This document shows, piece by piece, positions 9,200 through 16,608 of a stretch of DNA of 64,000 nt. The stretch's first letter is position 1. Each line of letters opens with the position of its first letter. The stretch spans positions 1 through 64,000 of the forward strand of contig JAAZNU010000005.1 in the NCBI GenBank assembly GCA_012798135.1, written 5' to 3'. Under the pieces are notes generated by a model. That model was not told where the DNA came from. It saw nothing but the letters and a program-made list of their open reading frames with translations, and did no database searches. The translations under genes and the position numbers were made by a program. The DNA is from Veillonellaceae bacterium (GTDB taxonomy: Bacteria > Bacillota_C > Negativicutes > UBA1444).

Positions 9200-10924
9200 C
9201 TGCAGATCATTGGCAGGTTTCTGCGACAACATCCCCGCCGCCTGGCCTTGGCCCTGGCGGCGCTCCTGGTTTCCTCGGGCAGCTTGCTCGCGTTGCCGAA
9301 AGCGCTGGGATATTTCATCGACACTCTGGCGGCGACGGATCGCCAGGCCTCCCTGCAATCGGCATTTTTCCTGCTGTTGACGGTCATCGGGCTGTACGCC
9401 GCCGCGGTGGCTCTGCGGATGTATTTGCTGTCCTGGCTGGGCGAAAGACTGGTCGCGGATGTCCGCCGCCGGGTTTTCCGCCATCTGTTGCGGCTGCCGC
9501 TGGCTTTTTTTGATACCCACCCCACCGGCGATCTGCTGTCACGGTTGACTTCGGATGCCGCTCTGCTGGAAACCCTGGTCGGAATCGTCCTGCCGATCGG
9601 GCTTCGTTCCCTCATCCAACTGGTCGGCGCGCTGTTCCTGATGGCCTGGCTGGACTGGCGACTTACGGCCGTTTTTGTGGCAGTCGTCCCGCTACTGCTC
9701 GTCATCGCCGTGTTCTTCGGACGGCAAGTCCGACGGACGGCCGTCGCCGCCCGGGAAGAGGAAGCCCGGTTGGTCATGCGGATCGAATCGTCCCTGAACG
9801 CATTATCGACCGTGAAATCTTTTGCGGCGGAATCGTCGGAGGCCGGGCAATTCGACCGCAACAGCGAAATCAGTTTCGTCAGCGCCGAACGACTGATGCG
9901 GGCCAAATCGTTGTTGGTCTTTGTTCTGTTCACGCTGTCGCTCTCGTTGGCGGCGACTATGCTCTATGCCGGCGGCTTGCTGGTTCTGGAGCGGCAAACA
10001 AGCTGGAGCGTGGTCGCACAGTTCGTCATGTATGCGGCCTTCGCCGCGTTCGGCTGCGCGGGCCTGTCGGAAATTTTCGGCGAAATCCGCAAAACCGCCG
10101 GCGCCGCCGAACGGTTGCTGGCCATCCTGCAACAGCCGCCGGAAAGCAGCCGGCAACTGCAACCTTTGCCGGTCCGGCCAGGCCCGGGGGCGGTCCGCTT
10201 TGCGCAAGTGAATTTCGCCTATCCGGGCCGGCCGCAACAATCGGTCCTGGAAGACTTCAGCCTGGAACTGCGGCCAGGTGAGACCTTGGCCCTGGTCGGT
10301 CCGTCCGGTTCCGGCAAAACAACGATCCTGCGACTGCTGCTCCGGCTGTATGATCCCCAGGCGGGGGCGATCTTTCTGGACGGCGTCGACCTGCGCGATA
10401 TGGACCCGCAGGAATTGCGCCGCCAAATCGCGGTCGTCAGCCAGGAACCGTTCATCTTTTCCGGTACCGCGCGGGACAATATCCGCTATGGCGCCGCGGC
10501 CGCCACGGAGGGGCAAATCGTTGAAGCGGCCCGTCGGGCGCAGGCCGATGAATTCATCAGCCGCCTGCCGACTGGCTATGATACCCCCCTGGGCGACAAA
10601 GGGCAGCAGCTGTCCACCGGTCAACGCCAGCGGCTGGCCATCGCCCGGGCGCTGCTTCGCCAGACCCGTCTGCTGATTCTGGACGAGGCGACTTCGGCGC
10701 TGGACTCTGAAAATGAAATGCTGCTGCGCCAAACCTTCGCGCAGCAGCGGAAAAACCGAACTCTGTTGATCGTGGCCCACCGGCTGGCGACCGTCCAGAC
10801 GGCCGACCGGGTCGTGGTCCTCGACCACGGCCGCATTCAGGGGGAAGGACCCCATGCCCGTCTGCTGGAAACGTGTCCGCGTTATGCCCGGCTGATTGCC
10901 CTCGAATTCGAGCCGCCGTCCTAG
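9200..10924 (+). CDS. ABC exporter (fused membrane and ATPase domains) next to the RiPP locus
   Basis: About 574-residue half-transporter of the MsbA/LmrA type, working as a dimer. Six transmembrane helices fill the first ~310 residues. The ATPase domain shows Walker A (LVGPSGSGKTTILRL), signature (LSTGQRQRLAIA), Walker B (LLILDEATSALD) and H-loop (IVAHRLAT). There is no C39 peptidase domain. The only canonical in-frame start, TTG at 9248, lacks a ribosome binding site and would trim the first helix. The stop-free frame begins at 9176, and a CTG at 9200 follows AAGGACGGG with good spacing, so a CTG start is likely. Its stop overlaps the convergent ATP-grasp stop by 4 bp. A role in exporting the peptide product is possible, but drug or lipid export is equally open. 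Confidence 0.85.
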   Translation: MQIIGRFLRQHPRRLALALAALLVSSGSLLALPKALGYFIDTLAATDRQASLQSAFFLLLTVIGLYAAAVALRMYLLSWLGERLVADVRRRVFRHLLRLPLAFFDTHPTGDLLSRLTSDAALLETLVGIVLPIGLRSLIQLVGALFLMAWLDWRLTAVFVAVVPLLLVIAVFFGRQVRRTAVAAREEEARLVMRIESSLNALSTVKSFAAESSEAGQFDRNSEISFVSAERLMRAKSLLVFVLFTLSLSLAATMLYAGGLLVLERQTSWSVVAQFVMYAAFAAFGCAGLSEIFGEIRKTAGAAERLLAILQQPPESSRQLQPLPVRPGPGAVRFAQVNFAYPGRPQQSVLEDFSLELRPGETLALVGPSGSGKTTILRLLLRLYDPQAGAIFLDGVDLRDMDPQELRRQIAVVSQEPFIFSGTARDNIRYGAAAATEGQIVEAARRAQADEFISRLPTGYDTPLGDKGQQLSTGQRQRLAIARALLRQTRLLILDEATSALDSENEMLLRQTFAQQRKNRTLLIVAHRLATVQTADRVVVLDHGRIQGEGPHARLLETCPRYARLIALEFEPPS

Positions 10925-11883
10925 CGCCACTGCGGCCGCGGACACCCAACGAGCGGGGTTCGCGGATCAATTTCATACAAAATTTTCGCCATCAGGCCGT
11001 TCTGGTTGTCTGGGTCAAGCCAGCCCCATTCGCCGGCATAATTGGCTTCCAGGAAGGTGTAGCGGGAATCTTTCCGCAAAAAATCCAGCCGGGCGTAATG
11101 GATGCCGATGTCCGCCGCGAACGCGAAGATCGCCTGCGACAAGGCCGGCGGTATTTTTACCGGTTTCCAGCCCCGGTGGGCATGTGACGAAGGCGCTTTC
11201 CGCCAGTCGATGGTCTGTTCGAGAAACGGTTCCCGGGCCAACGCATAGGCGAACAGTTCATCCCGCACCAGCGCCACGGTCACGTCTTCATCCGCTTCGA
11301 CGAAGTCGGTGAGGAACCAGGGATGTGCGGGATCCAGGCTGCCTTCATCCACTTTGCGGGCATAAAAGCCGATGCCGTCGGCGAATTTGAACGTAAAACT
11401 TTTCGCCACCGCCTGCTCGCCCGGCCGAAGGTGTCCGGCAGCGCCGACAACGAAGCGGAACGGCGTCACGTCGAAATATCGGGCCGCCACCCGCAGTTGC
11501 TGCATCTTGCAGGACCGGGTGGTCGCCAGCGGCTGGTTCAGTACAACCTTGCCCTGTTCCCAAAAAATATTCAGGATATCGCTCAACGCCATCCAGACTT
11601 CCTCTTCGTCGTAACGTTCGGCGTCCGTCAGTTTCGTCGCCGGAAAAATATTCGAAGCCCGCATCGAGGAACGGCGGAAAACCTTGACGATATCGGCTTC
11701 GGTCACGCGCCGGCCGATGGGGTCCTCAATCTCGATCGTTCGATCCGAAACCAGCAGTTTATAGTCCTGCCACAGGTCCGTATTGTAGCGGAAAACCTGC
11801 TCCGATCCCAGATTCTTGACCAATAGGTCGGCCACATAGTCGATGGAATTGGTGAACAGCAACGTAACAGGCTGTCGGTTCAT
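10921..11883 (-). CDS. MvdD-like ATP-grasp peptide ligase (graspetide-type RiPP maturase)
   Basis: 320-residue ATP-grasp enzyme. The N-terminal TLLFTNSIDYVADLLVKNLG followed by VFRYNTD matches the pre-ATP-grasp domain of microviridin ligases (MvdC/MvdD). The C-terminal half has the acidic nucleotide/Mg sites: YARLDFLRKD and TFLEANYAGEWGWLD, the family's DF...FLEVNPxGQW element. Characterised relatives make side-chain omega-ester or amide links between Thr/Ser/Lys and Asp/Glu in a precursor peptide. An AAGGAGG site precedes the ATG at 11883. The 76-codon gene just upstream on the same strand ends in Thr/Ser then Asp/Glu residues, a plausible substrate. Assignment to peptide ligation is well supported; the exact product is inferred. 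Confidence 0.85.
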   Translation of the reverse strand: MNRQPVTLLFTNSIDYVADLLVKNLGSEQVFRYNTDLWQDYKLLVSDRTIEIEDPIGRRVTEADIVKVFRRSSMRASNIFPATKLTDAERYDEEEVWMALSDILNIFWEQGKVVLNQPLATTRSCKMQQLRVAARYFDVTPFRFVVGAAGHLRPGEQAVAKSFTFKFADGIGFYARKVDEGSLDPAHPWFLTDFVEADEDVTVALVRDELFAYALAREPFLEQTIDWRKAPSSHAHRGWKPVKIPPALSQAIFAFAADIGIHYARLDFLRKDSRYTFLEANYAGEWGWLDPDNQNGLMAKILYEIDPRTPLVGCPRPQWR

Positions 11884-11928
11884 CGTCAGCCGCCTCCTTT
11901 TTGAGCTCCCGGTATTACCGGATTTCAG

Positions 11929-11975
11929 AAAAAAAGCCCGTCTTGCGGCACCGAAATGCTGTAAGATGGGCTTTT
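11929..11975 (-). terminator. Imperfect hairpin with T7 tract between 76-aa precursor and ATP-grasp genes
   Basis: On the minus strand AAAAGCCCATCTTACAGCA (11975 down) pairs imperfectly with TGCCGCAAGACGGGC, with three A-C mismatches, followed by seven T residues. This resembles a leaky terminator that would let the small upstream gene be transcribed more than the ligase gene, common in peptide biosynthesis operons. Termination strength is inferred. Confidence 0.55.
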
Positions 11976-12010
11976 CATCTCATATGCGATAAAGACACGG
12001 TTACCCGCAG

Positions 12011-12241
12011 TTATTCGTCCTTTTCACCGTCGAACTGCGTACTGCTCGTCGGCGCGCCGGTGCTCATGAGCATATCGAAGATGACCTCGCTCTCATCCCA
12101 CTGCCGCACCTGCATTTCATAATCGTAAGGGCAGTTGACCATTTCCCGGCGCCACAGAAAAGCCTCGTCAGGCTTCGCGGCGACCAGGTCGGCCGGCGTG
12201 ATCTTTGCTGCAAAGGATTGGGACATGTTTTCCATCAACAT
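12011..12241 (-). CDS. Candidate graspetide precursor peptide (76 aa)
   Basis: 76 residues from the ATG at 12241, which follows AAAGGAGGG by 7 nt. An in-frame start at 12298 exists but has no such site. No known family was recognised. The N-terminal ~55 residues look like a leader (AAKITPADLVAAKPDEAFLW...). The end, STGAPTSSTQFDGEKDE, is a run of Thr/Ser followed by Asp/Glu, the donor-acceptor order of omega-ester peptides. It lacks a double-glycine site. It has its own promoter and sits 127 bp upstream of the MvdD-like ATP-grasp gene. The precursor role rests on position, size and residue pattern. It could instead be a small partner protein. Confidence 0.6.
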   Translation of the reverse strand: MLMENMSQSFAAKITPADLVAAKPDEAFLWRREMVNCPYDYEMQVRQWDESEVIFDMLMSTGAPTSSTQFDGEKDE

Positions 12242-12327
12242 CCGTGTTCCCTCCTTTCCCGCCAAAGTTCCTGCGAATCTGGGTCGACCCGCCTGCAAAT
12301 CAGCTTGGTTCGTTCGGATTTGGCCTT

Positions 12328-12347
12328 ATTATATCATGACGGCGTCA
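12328..12347 (-). promoter_or_regulatory. Extended -10 promoter with palindrome, upstream of the 76-aa precursor
   Basis: The minus strand reads TGATATAAT (TATAAT at 12333-12328, TGn extension). Immediately upstream is an 11-bp palindrome, TGACGCCGTCA (12337-12347), lying between the -10 and -35 positions where a regulator could bind. It would start transcription about 80 bp before the precursor gene, separating this unit from the exporter gene upstream. Confidence 0.55.
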
Positions 12348-12425
12348 AAAAATAAACAGAAAATTATTACATCACGATAAGAAACCGGTCGAAAAATCAC
12401 ATTGGATTACAACAGAGCCCCATTG

Positions 12426-14612
12426 TCAAACTCCGAGTTCGAGTTGGTGTTCCACCAGGCGAAAATACGCGCCGCGCCGGGCGATGAGCTCGGCATGGGC
12501 GCCAATTTCCACGACAGTTCCCCGGTCCAGCACGATGATCTGATCGGCATTTTTTACCGTACTGAGACGGTGGGCGACGACGACAACCGTCCGCTTTTGA
12601 AAAAAAGGCGCCAGTCGGTGCAGAATCGCCGCTTCATTCCCGGCGTCCAGCGAGTTGGTGGCTTCGTCCAGAAATAACCAGGCCGGGTTCTTATATACGG
12701 CCCGGGCGATCAGAATACGCTGCTTCTGGCCCTGGCTCAGCCCCTGGCCGTCGGCGCCGATGACGGTCCGATACCCCAACGGCAGCGAGCCGATGAAATC
12801 ATCGATATTCGCGGCAACCGACGCCTCCCGGACCCGGCCTTCGTCGGCCGGTCCGTCCGACAGGGCGATATTGTTGGCGATGGTATCGGAAAAGAGGTAT
12901 CCGTCCTGCAACACGCAGCCGCAAACCCGCCGCCACTCCGCGGCGGGAATGTCCGTCAGCGGCGATGCGCCGATCCTGATTTGCCCCTGGGTCGGCCGAT
13001 ACACGCCGAGCAACAATTTCAGCAGCGTGGTTTTGCCGCTGCCGCTGGCGCCGACGATGGCCGTCGTTTTGCGGCAGGGAATCCGCAGGGAAATATCGTT
13101 CAGCACCCGGGCCGAATAGGGTCCCTGGTACTGAAACGAAACGGCGTCCAACACGATATCCGACTCTGTCGCCAAGCGACCGGTTTTTGCCGCCGGGTCC
13201 GCTTCCTCGTCCTGCAGATTCTGGACCTCGGCGATCCGTTCATAACTGATTTTCGCATCCTGGGCGGTGGCGGCAAAATGCACCAGCTGTTCAACCGGGC
13301 CGGTCAGTTGGCCCAGGATGAACTGAATGGCCAGCATCATGCCCAGAGTAATCCCGCCGTCGATCACGGCCACGGCGGCAACGTAGGTGATGACCAGGTT
13401 CTGCATTTCCCGGATCAGCAGACAACCGGTTTCCTGTTTCTGCGTCAGGGCGAGACTGCGTTTGCCCGTGGCGAACAGGTCGGCCTGCAGTTTCCGCCAA
13501 GCCGTCAATTTGCCCTGCTCGCAGCTATTGAGCCGAATATCCTGCATCCCCATGATCAGCTGGATAATGGCATTATGGTTCCGGCCCAGTTGACGAAACC
13601 GGATAAAATCGATTTCCCGGCGTCCGGGCAAAAAAGCCCGGATCCAGAGAAGATACAGCACGGTGCCGGCCACGAACAGCGAAAAAATTACGCCGTCATA
13701 CGCAGCCAACACCAGGGAGAACACCACCAGATTCACGCCGGTCAGCAAAAATCCCAGCAGCGAATGGCTCAAAAAAACTTCCACCCGCTGGTGGTCGCCA
13801 ATTCGTTGCAACGTGTCGCCAAGCATTTTCACATCGAAATAGCGCAACGGCAACCGGGTCAGTTTGGCCAGAAAGTCCCGAACCAAGGCGATATTCAGCG
13901 GCGTGCCGATATGGAACAGAATCCAGCTGCGCAGAAAGTCCACCAGCGCCCGGCTGACGATCAGCACGAACTGTCCCAGCAGGATCAGGCGCAGCAGGCC
14001 GACGTCACCGGGCATTATTCCCCGGTCCACGATCTGCTGCGTCAACAACGGCAACAGCAATTGGATGCCGCTGCCCAGCAGCAGGGCCAGCAACAGTTGC
14101 GCCAGCCGTCGGCGGTAGGGACGCAGATAGGAAAGCAGCCGGCCGACGCCGGCGGTCGACGGCTCAGCATCAAGCGGGCGAGCAAAGTCGGCGGCGGGTT
14201 CCAGCAGCAGCGCGTAGCCCTCGTCACCCTTCTCCGCCCACCGCGCCGCGAACTCGCGCGCATTCAGGCGTTGCCGGCCGCAGGCCGGATCCGCAATATA
14301 AAAGCAGTCGTGTTTGACCCGGTACAAAACGACAAAGTGGTCCCGTTCCCAGTGCACGATGCAGGGAAGTCCGGCCTCTTCCGCCAGATAGGCCAGCGAG
14401 GCCAGCACGCAGCGGGCCTGCATGCCGACGGCGGCAGCGGCGTCGTGCAGACCTTGAAGCGAAACGCCTTCCCGGGATGCAAAACTTTTGTCCCGGAGAT
14501 ATTGCAGGGAGACCTTTTTGCCATAATGCGCCGCCACCATGCGCAGGCAGGCCGGTCCGCAATCCATGGCGTCATATTGCAGATACAGGGGAAACTCGCG
14601 CCTAAAAATCAT
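12426..14612 (-). CDS. Peptidase-containing ABC transporter (C39 protease, PCAT) for double-glycine leader peptides
   Basis: 728-residue exporter that cuts a leader after GG and exports the core. The N-terminal C39 peptidase domain has the oxyanion Gln12, catalytic Cys18 (in MDCGPACL), His92 (RDHFVVLY) and Asp108 (IADPACG). A six-helix membrane domain follows (about residues 160-450). The ATPase has Walker A VGASGSGKTTLLKLL, signature LSQGQKQRILIA and Walker B WLFLDEATNSLD. All catalytic residues are present. The ATG at 14612 overlaps the end of the radical-SAM gene by 11 bp, so the two are translationally coupled. Its obvious substrate is the 55-aa VKGG-leader peptide encoded two genes upstream. 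Confidence 0.93.
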   Translation of the reverse strand: MIFRREFPLYLQYDAMDCGPACLRMVAAHYGKKVSLQYLRDKSFASREGVSLQGLHDAAAAVGMQARCVLASLAYLAEEAGLPCIVHWERDHFVVLYRVKHDCFYIADPACGRQRLNAREFAARWAEKGDEGYALLLEPAADFARPLDAEPSTAGVGRLLSYLRPYRRRLAQLLLALLLGSGIQLLLPLLTQQIVDRGIMPGDVGLLRLILLGQFVLIVSRALVDFLRSWILFHIGTPLNIALVRDFLAKLTRLPLRYFDVKMLGDTLQRIGDHQRVEVFLSHSLLGFLLTGVNLVVFSLVLAAYDGVIFSLFVAGTVLYLLWIRAFLPGRREIDFIRFRQLGRNHNAIIQLIMGMQDIRLNSCEQGKLTAWRKLQADLFATGKRSLALTQKQETGCLLIREMQNLVITYVAAVAVIDGGITLGMMLAIQFILGQLTGPVEQLVHFAATAQDAKISYERIAEVQNLQDEEADPAAKTGRLATESDIVLDAVSFQYQGPYSARVLNDISLRIPCRKTTAIVGASGSGKTTLLKLLLGVYRPTQGQIRIGASPLTDIPAAEWRRVCGCVLQDGYLFSDTIANNIALSDGPADEGRVREASVAANIDDFIGSLPLGYRTVIGADGQGLSQGQKQRILIARAVYKNPAWLFLDEATNSLDAGNEAAILHRLAPFFQKRTVVVVAHRLSTVKNADQIIVLDRGTVVEIGAHAELIARRGAYFRLVEHQLELGV

Positions 14613-16227
14613 TTACATCAATGATCCCGATGAATTTACGCCGGTCGTTGCGATACTCTTCGATCCGGCGCCACAAGTCCGGTTGTTCAAGGAGCAGCTG
14701 CAGAAAACAGCGAAAGTCGAATTCGCCGCGGAGGCGGAAATAGTCGCACTCCGCCGGGGCCGGATTGATGAAATGGTCGCCGGCCATCCGGCTCGCCGCG
14801 CAAACATCGCAGAAATTCACCAGCCAGCAGCTCCGGCAGCCCCCGTTATTGACGGTGGCGTTGTATTGCCGGTTCAATTCGATGAGGCGCTCGAGGTCCA
14901 GTCCGGAGTCGCAGTCGCCAATCGGCATGCCGCTGACTTTATGGCAGATCAGATAGTCGCCGGTAGCCGCCAGCATCAGGTTATCGAAGCCCATCGGGCA
15001 CGTCAGCGAAAGCCGCAGCTCGTTCCGGCCGCTCGGCCGGTCCTTTTTCAAAGTGACGAAGGGAAACAGGCTCGCAAAGGGCTCGAGGGGGGCCTCCGGC
15101 TGGTCGGCCGCCATCCGGGCCTCTTGCCGGAAGCGGTCCAACTTGTCGGCAAAATCCCGGCGCAGCTGCGCCGTCGCCGCGGCCGCCTCCGCCACAAACA
15201 CGCCGGCGTATTCGGCCGGAAAGTGCCGGCAGAGCAAGGCGCCGATGCTTTCATTGAACGCCACGCACTGCCGGTAGTCGTGCTCGGGGGTATATACGCC
15301 GTAAATCGAAACATTTTCCCGGAAATACTGCGGATCATGCTGTTTGATCTTCAGCAGATTGGCATAGGCGGTCTGAAATGTACCGCCGCCCGTGGCAAAA
15401 ACACGGCACCGGTCATGTTCGGCCGCCGGCCCGTCCAGGCTCGCAAACAGGGTCACCCGGTTTTCCACCAGAAAGCGCAGCATTTCCCCCGTCATGACCG
15501 ACAGATTGGTATTGGTGGAGAACCGCAGGTCCGCCGGCGAAATGCCGAACCGTTGCCAGGGCAGGCTTTTAAAATAGGCCGCGGTTTGCTGCAGCAACCG
15601 GAAATTCAGGAACGGTTCCCCGCCGTACCAGGACAGGCTGGGCGGCGACACCTGCAACAACAACGCTTGTTTCTCCGGTGTCAGTTTCTGAAAGATCGCC
15701 GTATATTTGCCGAAGTAATAACGAATTCCTTTGTACGCGTCTTCCTCGCTCAGCCGGTTCGAGGCGTGGGTCCGGAAATCTTTGGCGATGGTCCGCTTAC
15801 AATAGGTGCAGCGGAAATTGCATTCCTCCGTCACTTCCAGGCAAAACTTCCGCAGCAGGATATTGGCGTCGTAATAGGCCAGCTGTTCCCGGATTGCGGT
15901 CCGGTCAACCGGTGAAATCTCGCTGGCCGGTCCGGGCAGAAAGACGCCGGCCTGCCGCAGGTCGGCGAATTTTTCATAGAGAACGCGAATTGCCCGTTCC
16001 CCTAATAAAGCATCGTCACTTTGGCTGCAGTCCGTCGGCGACACGTCCCGCAAGAAGGCGATGAGCACGGACAGCTCCGCCGGCGACAGGCAACAGGCGA
16101 AATGCGGTTTCGCATCATAAACCAGGATATCTTCGCCGTACGGGAACAGCTTTAGCAACGGATAGCGTTCCCGCAAAAAAGTCTCCGTCAACGGCGACAA
16201 CGCCGTCCGGTCGGACAGTTCATCCAT
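14602..16227 (-). CDS. Radical SAM/SPASM peptide maturase
   Basis: 541-residue radical SAM enzyme of the peptide-modifying SPASM group (sactipeptide/ranthipeptide thioether synthase type). The [4Fe-4S] motif CNFRCTYC (CxxxCxxC) lies near residue 136. SLSWYGGEPFLN is the family's GGEP SAM-binding element. The C-terminal Cys-rich SPASM region contains TCPMGFDNL, ICHKVSG, GDCDSG, GGCRSCWLVNFCDVC and AECDYF, giving auxiliary Fe-S clusters. The first ~100 residues may be a peptide-recognition domain. I prefer the ATG at 16227, since the GTG at 16236 overlaps the GGGGGAG site. It lies downstream of the Cys-rich 55-aa precursor and is coupled to the PCAT. It probably forms Cys-to-alpha/beta/gamma-carbon thioethers in that peptide. 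Confidence 0.9.
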   Translation of the reverse strand: MDELSDRTALSPLTETFLRERYPLLKLFPYGEDILVYDAKPHFACCLSPAELSVLIAFLRDVSPTDCSQSDDALLGERAIRVLYEKFADLRQAGVFLPGPASEISPVDRTAIREQLAYYDANILLRKFCLEVTEECNFRCTYCKRTIAKDFRTHASNRLSEEDAYKGIRYYFGKYTAIFQKLTPEKQALLLQVSPPSLSWYGGEPFLNFRLLQQTAAYFKSLPWQRFGISPADLRFSTNTNLSVMTGEMLRFLVENRVTLFASLDGPAAEHDRCRVFATGGGTFQTAYANLLKIKQHDPQYFRENVSIYGVYTPEHDYRQCVAFNESIGALLCRHFPAEYAGVFVAEAAAATAQLRRDFADKLDRFRQEARMAADQPEAPLEPFASLFPFVTLKKDRPSGRNELRLSLTCPMGFDNLMLAATGDYLICHKVSGMPIGDCDSGLDLERLIELNRQYNATVNNGGCRSCWLVNFCDVCAASRMAGDHFINPAPAECDYFRLRGEFDFRCFLQLLLEQPDLWRRIEEYRNDRRKFIGIIDVNDF

Positions 16228-16270
16228 TCCAGCCACTCTCCCCCGTTAAAATTCAGCCGCGCCAAAATGA

Positions 16271-16318
16271 TTCATACCCATATTCCCCCGCAACTTTGCA
16301 TGGAAATATGGGTATGAA
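16271..16318 (-). repeat. Perfect 14-bp inverted repeat between Cys-rich precursor and radical-SAM genes
   Basis: TTCATACCCATATT at 16271-16284 pairs perfectly with 16305-16318, across a 20-nt loop. It starts 27 nt after the precursor stop. Only a short ATCATTTT follows on the transcribed strand. It is therefore better read as a partial attenuator or an mRNA 3'-end stabiliser that raises precursor over enzyme mRNA than as a full terminator. Confidence 0.7.
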
Positions 16319-16344
16319 CGAGCAACCGACGTGTTCAAATTGGT

Positions 16345-16512
16345 TCAGATGAATTTGTTCAGAGTGGTGGCATCCCGCTCACTCGTCTTGGTGGCCGAAG
16401 TCGTGTTGGATTGGGCGCAGCCGCAGCTGCAGGAGCAGTTGCAGGTTTTGCCGCCCTTTACGGAATTGGCCTGATCCACGTTGATCTCGGTGACGCGCTT
16501 GATGGCTTCCAT
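16345..16512 (-). CDS. Cys-rich RiPP precursor peptide with double-glycine leader (55 aa)
   Basis: Read directly from the minus strand: ATG at 16512, stop TGA at 16345, with AAGGAGG at 16527-16521, 8 nt before the start. The leader (residues 1-21) ends in NSVKGG and has hydrophobic residues at -4, -7, -12 and -15, as in C39-cleaved leaders. The predicted 34-residue core begins KTCNCSCSCGCAQ, with five cysteines at alternating positions 24, 26, 28, 30 and 32. An acceptor-rich tail follows (NTTSATKTSERDATTLNKFI). It is the first gene of a precursor, radical-SAM, PCAT unit. The alternating CxCxCxCxC spacing is unlike the CxxC spacing of thurincin-type sactipeptides or SCIFF peptides that I know. 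Confidence 0.87.
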   Translation of the reverse strand: MEAIKRVTEINVDQANSVKGGKTCNCSCSCGCAQSNTTSATKTSERDATTLNKFI

Positions 16513-16560
16513 AAGATTTGCCTCCTTGTCGTTGTGTCTCCGCCAGAGAACGATCTTTTA

Positions 16561-16594
16561 TCTATACTTATATTCTCGAATTTTCCGGGAAAAT
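16561..16594 (-). promoter_or_regulatory. Candidate promoter/operator region of the Cys-rich precursor operon
   Basis: Between the EamA stop (16609) and the precursor gene, the minus strand shows AT-rich -10-like hexamers TATAAG (16572-16567) and TATAGA (16566-16561). Upstream is an interrupted palindrome ATTTTCCgGGAAAAT (16580-16594). No convincing -35 is seen, so activator-dependent transcription is possible. Confidence 0.4.
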
Positions 16595-16608
16595 CCTTTA
16601 GCGTTCCG

